From Rhizobium sp. RU20A (GTDB lineage: Bacteria; Pseudomonadota; Alphaproteobacteria; Rhizobiales; Rhizobiaceae), in assembly GCF_900155885.1 (NCBI RefSeq), contig NZ_FTMB01000003.1, forward strand, positions 62,001-126,000: a stretch of 64,000 nt of DNA, in the 5' to 3' direction. The position numbers were made by a program, and so were the translations under genes. The stretch's first letter is position 1. Each line of letters opens with the position of its first letter. Below are positions 7,382 to 14,684 of the stretch, piece by piece. The notes under the pieces were generated by a model, which worked only from the letters and a program-made list of their open reading frames with translations, made no database searches and had not been told where the DNA came from.

Positions 7382-9721
7382 ATGCTGTCCCTCCTTCCCA
7401 AGACACTGGCTGCCAAGCTGATGACGGTCACCGCCGCAACGGTTGCCGTGGTTCTGGTCGCCTCCAACGTGGTTCTCATCACGCAGACGCAAGAGCGCGT
7501 GACGACCCTGGTGTCGCAGCAAGCCGGCTCCGAAGCCAAGGCGATCGCCGCCGATATCGGCGAGAGCGTCGGCGAGCTTGCGAGTGCGGCGCGTACGATG
7601 ATGGGCGCGATCGGACGGGCCCATCAGGACGGCAGGATCGATCGCGAGGGTACGATCACCATGTTGAAGGCCAATCTGGAACAGCATGCCTTTGCCTTCG
7701 GAAGCTGGTTCGCGGAGGCCCCTGAAGCCTTCGACGGCAAGGTCATCAAGGACGACCTTGCCAAGGGCGGCAACAAGGATGGTGCCTTCACGCCCTATTG
7801 GTCGAAGAACAAGGATGGGCAGGCGCAGCTGTCCACCTTCGCAGCCAACTACGCGGCCGAGTGGTATGATGCGGCGGCCAGGAGCGGCAAGGGCGCGATC
7901 ACCAAGCCCTATCTGGCAGAAGGCACGGATGTGCCGACCACGATGAGTTCGATCGCCTATCCGGTTTTCTCCAACGGCAAGATGATCGGCGTCGGCGGGG
8001 TGGATATCTCGCTCGGCTCGCTCAGCGAACGCGTTTCGTCGATGCGCCCCTTCGGCACCGGCAATGTGATGCTGGTGTCCCAGGACATGAAATGGCTGGT
8101 CGGCCCCTCCCCGGATGTCATGATGAAGGATGTCGACGGTCCCGGCGCCGATGCGGTGAAGGCCGCTCTTGCCGAAGGAAAGACCACCCAGCTCGAAGGC
8201 ATTGCCGGACGTGACGGCCAGGATGTGCATCGTCTGGTGATGCCCTTCCAACTGCCGGGTCTCAATGCCCGCTGGGTGCTGCTCATCGATGTCCCGACCG
8301 CCGTCATCAGCGCGCCGGTCTACCAGCAGACCTACATGATGATCATCGGCGGGCTAGCCGTTCTTTTGGTCGTGCTTGTCGCGCTCTATCTCACCGTGCG
8401 CCATCTGATCCAGCGTCCCCTGAACGGCCTGATGCGGGACGTCGGTGCGCTCAGCAATGGCGATTACGACCAGCCGGTGGGGGGACAGACCAATACGGAT
8501 GAAACCGGGCTTGTCGCCCGGGCGCTGGAAGGCTTCCGTCACAAGCTGGCCGATACCCACCGCCTCGAAGCGGAAAGCGAACGCCAGCGCACCGCCGCCG
8601 AGGGCGAGCGTCAGCGCAGCGAACAGGAGCGCACCGCGAGCGCCGCCCTGCAGCGTGACATCGTCAACAAGCTCGCCGCCGGCCTGTCGGAACTGTCGAC
8701 CGGCAATCTGACCTACCGGATCGTCGACGACTTCCCGGGCGAATACGCCCAGATCAAGCGCGACTTCAACACCGCGATCGAAAGCCTCGAGCAGACGGTG
8801 ACGACGGTCAACGCCGCCGTGGCCAATATCGGCGCGGGCACCGGCGAGATCAGCTCGGCCTCCGGCGATCTCTCGCAGCGCACCGAACAGCAGGCGGCCA
8901 GCCTCGAAGAGACCGCGGCGGCGCTCGATGAGCTGACCTCGCAGGTGAATGCCAGCGCCGACAATGCCCGCACGGCGGCCAGTTCCGTCCAGGCGGCAAG
9001 CAGCGATGCCGAACAGTCCGGCGAAGTTGTGCAGCAGGCGATCACCGCCATGCAGGGTATTGCCCAATCCTCCGGCGAGATGAGCCGCATCATCGGCGTC
9101 ATCGACGACATCGCCTTCCAGACCAACCTGCTCGCCCTTAATGCCGGCGTCGAAGCGGCGCGCGCCGGGGAAGCGGGCAAGGGCTTTGCGGTCGTGGCGC
9201 AGGAGGTGCGCGAGCTCGCGCAGCGGTCCGCAACGGCCGCCAAGGAGATCAAGGGGCTCATCAACGCCTCTGCGGGCCAGGTTCGCGATGGCGTGGACCT
9301 CGTCGGACGGGCCGGCGACGCGCTGCAGAAGATTTCCGCACAGGTCATGCAGATCAACGGCCTCATCCGCCAGATCTCCAACTCCGCCGGCGAGCAGGCC
9401 GTCGGCCTCAAGGAGATCAACGCGGCCGTCAACCAGATGGACCAGGTCACCCAGCAAAATGCCGCCATGGTGGAAGAGACGACAGCCTCCAGCATGGCCC
9501 TCAACGAAGAGGCCATGCGGCTTTCCGAGCTCGTCTCGCGCTTCCGCATCGCCGGCGGCCATCAGCGGATGGGAGCGAACCCGGCGGCGCGCCTGCGCCA
9601 GACCGCGCAGACCATGCGCGCGGCCGCACCGACGCGGGATGTTCAGCCCGCCAGTCACCGCGCCAGTGCGCCGAAGCGTGCAGCCTCCGGCGGGGGCAGC
9701 GACAGCTGGGAAGAATTCTGA
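7382..9721 (+). CDS. Methyl-accepting chemotaxis protein with large periplasmic (Cache-like) sensor
   Basis: A 779-residue chemoreceptor. A membrane segment near residues 12-35 precedes a periplasmic region of about 280 residues whose size and pattern (GKMIGVGGVDISLGSLSE) suggest a double Cache sensor for a small molecule. A second membrane segment near 319-340 leads into a HAMP domain and the signalling coiled coil, with the tip motif IAFQTNLLALNAGVEAARAG. The C-terminus SWEEF matches the xWxxF methyltransferase-docking tail, as in the first receptor of this window. GGAG stands 6 nt before the ATG. It is a monocistronic gene closed by a terminator; the ligand is unknown. Confidence 0.95.
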   Translation: MLSLLPKTLAAKLMTVTAATVAVVLVASNVVLITQTQERVTTLVSQQAGSEAKAIAADIGESVGELASAARTMMGAIGRAHQDGRIDREGTITMLKANLEQHAFAFGSWFAEAPEAFDGKVIKDDLAKGGNKDGAFTPYWSKNKDGQAQLSTFAANYAAEWYDAAARSGKGAITKPYLAEGTDVPTTMSSIAYPVFSNGKMIGVGGVDISLGSLSERVSSMRPFGTGNVMLVSQDMKWLVGPSPDVMMKDVDGPGADAVKAALAEGKTTQLEGIAGRDGQDVHRLVMPFQLPGLNARWVLLIDVPTAVISAPVYQQTYMMIIGGLAVLLVVLVALYLTVRHLIQRPLNGLMRDVGALSNGDYDQPVGGQTNTDETGLVARALEGFRHKLADTHRLEAESERQRTAAEGERQRSEQERTASAALQRDIVNKLAAGLSELSTGNLTYRIVDDFPGEYAQIKRDFNTAIESLEQTVTTVNAAVANIGAGTGEISSASGDLSQRTEQQAASLEETAAALDELTSQVNASADNARTAASSVQAASSDAEQSGEVVQQAITAMQGIAQSSGEMSRIIGVIDDIAFQTNLLALNAGVEAARAGEAGKGFAVVAQEVRELAQRSATAAKEIKGLINASAGQVRDGVDLVGRAGDALQKISAQVMQINGLIRQISNSAGEQAVGLKEINAAVNQMDQVTQQNAAMVEETTASSMALNEEAMRLSELVSRFRIAGGHQRMGANPAARLRQTAQTMRAAAPTRDVQPASHRASAPKRAASGGGSDSWEEF

Positions 9722-9753
9722 GCCTGCCGCACCGCGCAGATGACACCATAAGG

Positions 9754-9783
9754 AAAGGCCCGGAGAGCGATCTCCGGGCCTTT
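9754..9783 (+). terminator. Rho-independent terminator of the second chemoreceptor gene
   Basis: A long perfect stem (AAAGGCCCGGAGA / TCTCCGGGCCTTT) with a GCGA loop, followed by CGCCTTT. The A-rich 5' side means it may also serve the convergent nucleoside hydrolase gene. Confidence 0.85.
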
Positions 9784-9816
9784 CGCCTTTAAGATGGCTT
9801 CAACCTCAGCCGCGCA

Positions 9817-10767
9817 TCAAAGCCGCGCGACGCGCTCCGTCAGCAGTTCGAAGAAGGCCTCGTCATCGATGAAACGCATGACATGGGCATTGTGCGGACG
9901 CTTGGTCACCTGCCACCAGTCGACAACGGTCATGCCGACCGTCAGCGCCGACTCCGTTTCGATCTCGACGTTGCAGTCGCGGCCGCGGAAGAGTTCGGGG
10001 CGGATGAGATAGGCGATGACCGTCGGGTCATGCAGCGGGCCGCCGTCACTGCCGTACTTCTCCACGTCGAAGCGCTCGAAGAAGTCCAGCATCTCGGCCA
10101 GCGCAATGGCCGGTGCGGTGCCGATGGCGCGGATCTTTTCCACGCGCCGGCGCAGCGTCAGCACGCGGTGGGTGACGTCGAGTGGCATCATGACGATCGG
10201 GATGCCGGAGGCAAAGACGATCTTGGCCGCGTCCGGGTCGACATAGATGTTGAATTCGGCGGCCGGCGTGATGTTGCCGCCCTCGAAATAGCCGCCGCCC
10301 ATCATGATCAGCTGGCGCACGCGCGGAGCGATGTCGGGCGCGCGCTGCAGAGCGGTGGCGATATTAGTCAACGCGCCCAGCGTGCAGAGCGTGATCGTGC
10401 CCTCCGGCTCGCCCCGGAGCGTGTCGATAATGAAATCGACCGCGTGCTTCTCCTGCAGCGGCATGGTCGGATCTGGCAGATCCGGCTGCGGCCCGTCGAT
10501 GCCGGTGCGCCCGTGCACGTGCTCGGCGGTCACGAGCTGGCGCAGCAGCGGCCGCTCGGCACCGGCGAAGACGGGGATGTTGGTGCGACCGCACAGTTCG
10601 CAGATGACGCGGGCGTTGCGCGAGGTCCAGTCGAGCGGCACGTTTCCGGCGACGGCGGTGATGCCGACAACCTCGATCTCGTCCGGGCTGGCCAGCGCCA
10701 GCATGATGGCGGCGGCGTCGTCCTGGCCGGGGTCGGTGTCGATGATGATCTTGCGGCGCTCGGCCAT
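9817..10767 (-). CDS. Inosine-uridine preferring nucleoside hydrolase family protein
   Basis: Hydrolyses the N-glycosidic bond of ribonucleosides to a base and ribose in nucleoside salvage. The Ca2+-binding signature DTDPGQDD occupies residues 10-17, and the C-terminal GGPLHDP motif puts the family histidine at about residue 246. The length of 316 residues is typical, and there is no signal peptide, so it should be cytoplasmic. AGGAG stands a few bases before the ATG. The gene stands alone, so base preference cannot be inferred; it is convergent with the chemoreceptor gene and divergent from the heat-shock gene. Confidence 0.93.
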   Translation of the reverse strand: MAERRKIIIDTDPGQDDAAAIMLALASPDEIEVVGITAVAGNVPLDWTSRNARVICELCGRTNIPVFAGAERPLLRQLVTAEHVHGRTGIDGPQPDLPDPTMPLQEKHAVDFIIDTLRGEPEGTITLCTLGALTNIATALQRAPDIAPRVRQLIMMGGGYFEGGNITPAAEFNIYVDPDAAKIVFASGIPIVMMPLDVTHRVLTLRRRVEKIRAIGTAPAIALAEMLDFFERFDVEKYGSDGGPLHDPTVIAYLIRPELFRGRDCNVEIETESALTVGMTVVDWWQVTKRPHNAHVMRFIDDEAFFELLTERVARL

Positions 10768-10934
10768 GATTGCACTCCTGAAAGCCTGTCGCGATCGGGC
10801 CGATCGCAGGCAAGCCTTTTAACGCGAATTTTCATCCCTGTCGCTCCTTGCGAGCGGGCAAGGCTGTTTGTGGAGGCTGCTTAAGCATTTGAAATCGCGC
10901 ACGATGATTTGCGCGGGGAATGCGACCATTGCGC

Positions 10935-10963
10935 CTTGCGTTCGCTGGGCGCACTTCCCATAT
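10935..10963 (+). promoter_or_regulatory. RpoH-type heat-shock promoter (putative)
   Basis: CTTGCG at 10935-10940 and CCATAT at 10958-10963 are separated by 17 nt. This resembles the alphaproteobacterial RpoH pattern CTTGAA-N17-CCATNT. Transcription would begin near 10970, about 80 nt before the small heat-shock ATG. Confidence 0.55.
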
Positions 10964-10964
10964 T

Positions 10965-11050
10965 GCAGGCCATGGATGCCTGCGGGGTCCATTCACCGGC
11001 CGATGCCCGAGGGCGCGGCGCCAAGTCGCTTGAACGCCAAGGGCTTTGAG
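10965..11050 (+). promoter_or_regulatory. ROSE-like RNA thermometer in the leader of the small heat-shock gene (putative)
   Basis: The leader can form a first hairpin (GCAGGC 10965-10970 with GCCTGC 10978-10983), though its 5' end may lie just ahead of the transcription start. The last hairpin pairs 11023-11032 with 11038-11047. It has four inner pairs (CUUG/CAAG), a G11028-G11042 mismatch, one C-G pair, a pyrimidine mismatch and three outer pairs. It buries the AAGGG Shine-Dalgarno, which ends 7 nt before the ATG. A G-G mismatch flanked this way, with a nearby pyrimidine mismatch, is the hallmark of ROSE thermometers that control rhizobial small heat-shock genes. Folding was done by hand. 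Confidence 0.55.
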
Positions 11051-11482
11051 ATGAGCAGGATGACGACCTTTACCAGCCCCCTTCTTCTGGGCTTCGATGC
11101 CATGGAGAAGACGCTGGAGCGCGTTGCCAAGGGCAATGACGGATACCCTCCCTACAATATCGAACGTATTGGCCGGGATGCGGCCTCGGATCTTCCCGAG
11201 AGATTGCGGATCACGCTTGCGGTCGCCGGCTTTTCCGAAGACGAGCTCGATGTGACGACGGAAGAGAACCAGCTCGTCATCCGCGGTCGGCAGTTGGAGA
11301 CGCAGGAACGCGACTACCTCTATCGCGGCATTGCGGCGCGCCAGTTCCAGCGCATCTTCGTCCTGGCCGACGGCATGCAGGTGCTCGGCGCGGAGCTGCG
11401 CAACGGTCTGCTCTCCATTGATCTCGTTCGCCCGGAACCCGCCCGCATGGTGCGGAAAATTAACATTTCCGTTTCAGACTGA
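11051..11482 (+). CDS. Small heat-shock protein (Hsp20/IbpA family)
   Basis: An ATP-independent holdase chaperone that binds unfolding proteins as an oligomer. The 143-residue protein has a short N-terminal arm and an alpha-crystallin domain from about residue 35 to 130. The conserved A-x-x-x-n-G-L motif appears as AELRNGLLSIDL, and a C-terminal tail follows. The ATG at 11051 is preferred over an in-frame upstream start because AAGGG lies 7 nt ahead and the upstream codons fall in the structured leader. A DUF1150 gene follows 52 bp downstream, a pairing familiar in Rhizobiales. Regulation is probably by RpoH plus a leader thermometer. Confidence 0.93.
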   Translation: MSRMTTFTSPLLLGFDAMEKTLERVAKGNDGYPPYNIERIGRDAASDLPERLRITLAVAGFSEDELDVTTEENQLVIRGRQLETQERDYLYRGIAARQFQRIFVLADGMQVLGAELRNGLLSIDLVRPEPARMVRKINISVSD

Positions 11483-11534
11483 GGCTCAAGCGAAGGTCGG
11501 CACTTCCACCCTCGCCGACGACGGAGCAGAGCCT

Positions 11535-11792
11535 ATGGGACTGAAAAGTCTGAACACATCCATGTCCAAGAATGATCTCGCCCGCTTTGGGGCCGGAGAA
11601 TTCGGCTATATCCGCAAGATCCGGTCTGAGGACGTCTCGCGGTGCTTTCCCGAGGCACCCGACATGGATCCCGGCATCGATCTGTGGGCGCTGTTTGGCG
11701 CCGATGGAACGCCGATCCTGCTTACGGACAATCGCTCCAGCACCTTCTACAAGGCGGCCGAAGACGAGTTGAAGACCGTCAGCCTGCACTGA
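11535..11792 (+). CDS. DUF1150 family protein
   Basis: A small 85-residue protein of unknown function found in alphaproteobacteria, usually just behind a small heat-shock gene as here. The sequence contains FGYIRKIRSEDV and LWALFGADGTPILLTDN, which I recognise as characteristic of the family. It has no membrane segment or signal peptide. Co-transcription with the upstream hsp gene is likely, so it probably belongs to the heat-shock response, but its role is not known. Confidence 0.85.
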   Translation: MGLKSLNTSMSKNDLARFGAGEFGYIRKIRSEDVSRCFPEAPDMDPGIDLWALFGADGTPILLTDNRSSTFYKAAEDELKTVSLH

Positions 11793-11806
11793 TCACCGGT
11801 CCTTGT

Positions 11807-11826
11807 GCGGCCGGACATCCGGCCGC
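11807..11826. terminator. Hairpin between convergent DUF1150 and trmB genes
   Basis: A perfect GCGGCCGGA / TCCGGCCGC inverted repeat sits in the 47 bp between the two stop codons. The following base run is poor in T on both strands, so it may be a weak bidirectional terminator. Confidence 0.5.
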
Positions 11827-11839
11827 TTCCAAAACGTTT

Positions 11840-12541
11840 CTATCTGCGGATGAAGGTGAGATAGGCGGAGCTTCTGCCTTCGCGCCTTGCCTTGGCTTCG
11901 TAGCGCGTGCTCGGCCAGGTCGCATAGGGCGTCAGCCAATCGGCCGAGCTTTGCGCCGGCCAGTCGAAGGCGCCGTGAGCACGCGTCTTCAGCAGGGTCC
12001 AGTTCACATAGGTATCTATGTCGGAGGCGAAGCAGAAACGGCCACCGGGCTTCAAGACGCGCGCGAAACGATCGAGATTGACGACGGAGACGAAGCGGCG
12101 CTTCCAGTGCTTCCGCTTCGGCCAAGGATCGGGATAGAGCAGGTCGATCTGGTCGAGGCTGGCCGTCGGCAACCAGTCGAGCACAACGGTTGCGTCGTCA
12201 TCATGCAGGCGGATGTTGGAGAGCCCCCTCTCCTCCACCTGCGCCACCAGTTTCGCGATGGAGTTGACGAAGGGCTCGACGCCGATGAAGCCGGTCTTTG
12301 GCTCCTCGACGGCGCGGTGGATGAGATGCTCGCCGCCGCCGAAGCCGATTTCCAGCCTGAGGCGCTCGATCCCATCGGGGAAAAGCGCCTTCAGGTCCGC
12401 CGGCGCAGGATTGGCAAGGTCCAGCCGCAGGCGCGGCAGGATCGTGTCCAGTTGCTCGGCCTGCCGACTGCGCAACGGCTTGCCCTTGCGACGGCCGAAG
12501 AAGGCTTCGCTGGCGCGGCTGGCGCGGGGCTCGTCGGTCAT
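11840..12541 (-). CDS. trmB: tRNA (guanine-N7-)-methyltransferase
   Basis: Transfers a methyl group from S-adenosylmethionine to N7 of G46 in tRNA. The 233-residue protein has the SAM site near [13 protein letters not shown], the [17 protein letters not shown] stretch diagnostic of TrmB, and a C-terminal [12 protein letters not shown] motif. The start MTDEPRAS is chosen; an in-frame ATG upstream would add 31 low-complexity residues overlapping the metK terminator. It lies downstream of metK, whose product makes its methyl donor, in the same orientation but separated by a terminator. Confidence 0.94.
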   Translation of the reverse strand: MTDEPRASRASEAFFGRRKGKPLRSRQAEQLDTILPRLRLDLANPAPADLKALFPDGIERLRLEIGFGGGEHLIHRAVEEPKTGFIGVEPFVNSIAKLVAQVEERGLSNIRLHDDDATVVLDWLPTASLDQIDLLYPDPWPKRKHWKRRFVSVVNLDRFARVLKPGGRFCFASDIDTYVNWTLLKTRAHGAFDWPAQSSADWLTPYATWPSTRYEAKARREGRSSAYLTFIRR

Positions 12542-12600
12542 CGGCTCATGTCTCCAGGCGGTCGGTCGTGGCGGCACCCGCAGGGTCGCCGGATGTGAAA

Positions 12601-12626
12601 ACGGGTGCCTCCTTCCGGAAGCACCC
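12601..12626 (-). terminator. Rho-independent terminator of metK
   Basis: Read on the minus strand, GGGTGC / GCACCC (12626-12621 and 12608-12603) form a stem around a TTCCGGAAGGAG loop, followed by GTTTTC. It lies between the metK stop and trmB. Confidence 0.65.
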
Positions 12627-12654
12627 GCCCTCATAATGCGAGATGGTCCGCGTG

Positions 12655-13893
12655 TCAGCCCTTCAGGGCGTCCTTCAGCGGCTTCACCAGATCGAGCTTC
12701 TCCCAGGAGAAGGAGCCGTCGCGGCCGGCCTTGCGGCCGAAATGACCGTAGGAGGCCGTCTTGGCATAGATCGGCTTGTTGAGGTTGAGGTGGCGGCGGA
12801 TGCCCGACGGCGAGAGGTCGATGACCTTGCGAATGGCGGCCTCGACCTCGTCCTCGGTCACCGTGCCTGTGCCGTGCAGATCGACATAGATCGACAGCGG
12901 CTGGGCAACGCCGATGGCGTAGGAGATCTGGATCGTGCAGCGATCGGCAAGGCCCGCAGCGACGACGTTCTTGGCGATGTAGCGTGCGGCATAGGCAGCC
13001 GAGCGGTCCACCTTGGTCGTGTCCTTGCCGGAGAAGGCACCGCCACCATGGGGAGCCGCACCGCCATAGGTGTCGACGATGATCTTGCGGCCTGTGAGGC
13101 CCGCGTCACCATCCGGGCCGCCGATGACGAACTTGCCGGTGGGATTGATGTACCAGGCGCAATCGTCTGCGATCTTCAGGTCGGAAAGCGCCTCGCGGAT
13201 AAAGGGCTCGACGACCGAGCGCACCTTGGCCGAATCCCAGCTTTCATCGAGATGCTGGGTGGAGAGCACGATGGAGGTCGCCTCGGTCGGCTTGCCGTCC
13301 ACGTAGCGAACGGTCACCTGGCTCTTGGCGTCCGGGCCGAGCTTGCCGGCGTCACCCTCGCCCTTCTTGCGGGCGGCGGCGAGCAGATCGAGAATGCGGT
13401 GCGAATAGTAGATCGGTGCCGGCATGAGCTCGGCGGTTTCGCGGCAGGCATAGCCGAACATGATGCCCTGGTCGCCCGCGCCCTCGTCGCCCTGCTTGTC
13501 GGCGGCATTGTCGACGCCCTGGGCGATGTCGGCGGACTGCGAATGCAACAGCACGTCGATGCGCGCGGTCTTCCAGTTGAAACCGTCCTGCTCGTAGCCG
13601 ATGTCACGGATCGCCTTGCGGGCGGCGGACTTGAACTTGGAGGGATTGATGACGTCCTTGCCGTCCTTGTCCTTCTTCATCAGGCTCGGCGGCAGGCGCA
13701 CTTCACCGGCAATGATGACGCGGTTGGTGGTCGCCAGGGTCTCGCAGGCGATGCGCACCGTCCAAGGATCGACACCGGTCTTGGCCGCTTCGCGGTAGAC
13801 GAGATCGACGATTTCATCGGAAATGCGGTCGCAGACCTTGTCCGGATGGCCTTCCGCCACGGACTCGCTGGTGAAGAGATAGTTGGCACGCAT
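12655..13893 (-). CDS. metK: S-adenosylmethionine synthetase
   Basis: Makes S-adenosylmethionine from methionine and ATP in the cytoplasm. The 412-residue sequence shows both family signatures, the hexapeptide GAGDQG in [12 protein letters not shown] and the glycine-rich GGGAFSGKD loop. The N-terminal [19 protein letters not shown] carries the ATP-contacting histidine and metal-binding aspartate. GAGGGG precedes the ATG. It lies downstream of praR with its own promoter in the 210-bp gap. I looked for SAM riboswitch sequence in the leader and saw none I could defend. Confidence 0.97.
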   Translation of the reverse strand: MRANYLFTSESVAEGHPDKVCDRISDEIVDLVYREAAKTGVDPWTVRIACETLATTNRVIIAGEVRLPPSLMKKDKDGKDVINPSKFKSAARKAIRDIGYEQDGFNWKTARIDVLLHSQSADIAQGVDNAADKQGDEGAGDQGIMFGYACRETAELMPAPIYYSHRILDLLAAARKKGEGDAGKLGPDAKSQVTVRYVDGKPTEATSIVLSTQHLDESWDSAKVRSVVEPFIREALSDLKIADDCAWYINPTGKFVIGGPDGDAGLTGRKIIVDTYGGAAPHGGGAFSGKDTTKVDRSAAYAARYIAKNVVAAGLADRCTIQISYAIGVAQPLSIYVDLHGTGTVTEDEVEAAIRKVIDLSPSGIRRHLNLNKPIYAKTASYGHFGRKAGRDGSFSWEKLDLVKPLKDALKG

Positions 13894-13961
13894 CGGGAAG
13901 TCCCCTCAAAGAAAGAGCTGGCAGAGCTGGTTGCGATCTGGCGTTAGCATATAGGCAGAAC

Positions 13962-13995
13962 GATATAAATATATCTTTATGTGCCACCCCAACAA
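13962..13995 (-). promoter_or_regulatory. Putative metK promoter with overlapping palindrome
   Basis: On the minus strand TTGTTG (13995-13990) and TATATT (13973-13968) are 16 nt apart. The -10 is embedded in a near-perfect AT palindrome, GATATA-AA-TATATC on the plus strand at 13962-13975. Such a symmetric site over the -10 could be an operator; the nearest regulator gene is praR just upstream. Confidence 0.5.
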
Positions 13996-14016
13996 AAAAG
14001 CGGCCCACAGGCCGCT
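13994..14016 (-). terminator. Rho-independent terminator of praR
   Basis: On the minus strand AGCGGCC-TGTG-GGCCGCT is followed by TTTTT. The hairpin spans 14016-13999 and lies about 90 bp after the praR stop codon. Confidence 0.85.
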
Positions 14017-14103
14017 GTTTTGATCTTTCACGCTTGCCCGAACCTAGAGGAGCGGTGGCGTCATTCAGCGCGCCGTCGCAACGGCGGTCGCCGGAGAGAT
14101 CGT

Positions 14104-14523
14104 CTAATCCACATCGGCGTCCGTGGCGATCGCCTTGACGAGATCGACGATCTTGCGACGGACCTTCGGGTCAGCGATCTTCACAAAGGCGCGGTTGAGC
14201 TGCAGGCCTTCGGAGGAGGAGAGGAAATCGACGACGTAGTTCGAGCTTGCCACCTCGGACATGCCGGGTTGGGCAGCGCCGGCCTCACCGGGGGCATCCT
14301 CGAAGAAGAACGAGACCGGGACGTTGAGGATGCCGGAAATGTTCTGCAGACGGCTGGCACCAACGCGATTGGTGCCCTTCTCGTACTTCTGGATCTGCTG
14401 AAAGGTGATCCCGAGCTGTTCACCGAGCTTTTCCTGGCTCATGCCCAACATGGTGCGGCGAAGCCTGATCCGGCTACCGACATGGATGTCGATCGGATTG
14501 GGCTTCTTCTTGTTCTCAATCAT
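14104..14523 (-). CDS. praR: PraR-type XRE family transcriptional regulator
   Basis: A DNA-binding regulator of 139 residues. A Cro/C1 helix-turn-helix spans about residues 10-65, including GSRIRLRRTMLGMSQEKLGE and the recognition region ITFQQIQKYEKGTNRV. A short C-terminal tail follows. The sequence matches what I recall of rhizobial PraR, reported to repress attachment, biofilm and symbiosis-related genes. An ATG six bases upstream (14529) is possible, but AGGGA is better spaced for the ATG at 14523. It has its own promoter and terminator, so it is separate from lnt and metK although all run leftward. Confidence 0.82.
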   Translation of the reverse strand: MIENKKKPNPIDIHVGSRIRLRRTMLGMSQEKLGEQLGITFQQIQKYEKGTNRVGASRLQNISGILNVPVSFFFEDAPGEAGAAQPGMSEVASSNYVVDFLSSSEGLQLNRAFVKIADPKVRRKIVDLVKAIATDADVD

Positions 14524-14647
14524 CGTCATAATCCCTAGGGAACGCTTTCGCGGTGAACTCAGCCCGGCACATTATGCCAGTCTTGGCCGGGATGACAGAC
14601 ACGTCCCTCTCCCGGCGTCAGCATGGTTGAAGTTAACCCCTTCGGTC

Positions 14648-14684
14648 ACTATGCAATTTTAGGGGTTTGCGGTCAATTGACCGC
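14648..14684 (-). promoter_or_regulatory. praR promoter with 16-bp palindrome over the -35
   Basis: On the minus strand TTGACC (14676-14671) and CATAGT (14653-14648) are exactly 17 nt apart, a good housekeeping promoter. The -35 is contained in a perfect 16-bp palindrome, GCGGTCAATTGACCGC at 14669-14684. A second inverted repeat, AACCCC (14635-14640) with GGGGTT (14662-14667), brackets the -10. These are candidate operators, possibly autoregulatory. Confidence 0.6.

Noticed and set aside
13894-14103. SAM riboswitch (SAM-II or SAM/SAH) in the metK leader
   Set aside because: I searched for the conserved core words and pseudoknot pairing and could not draw a credible structure; the praR terminator and a promoter account for the region.
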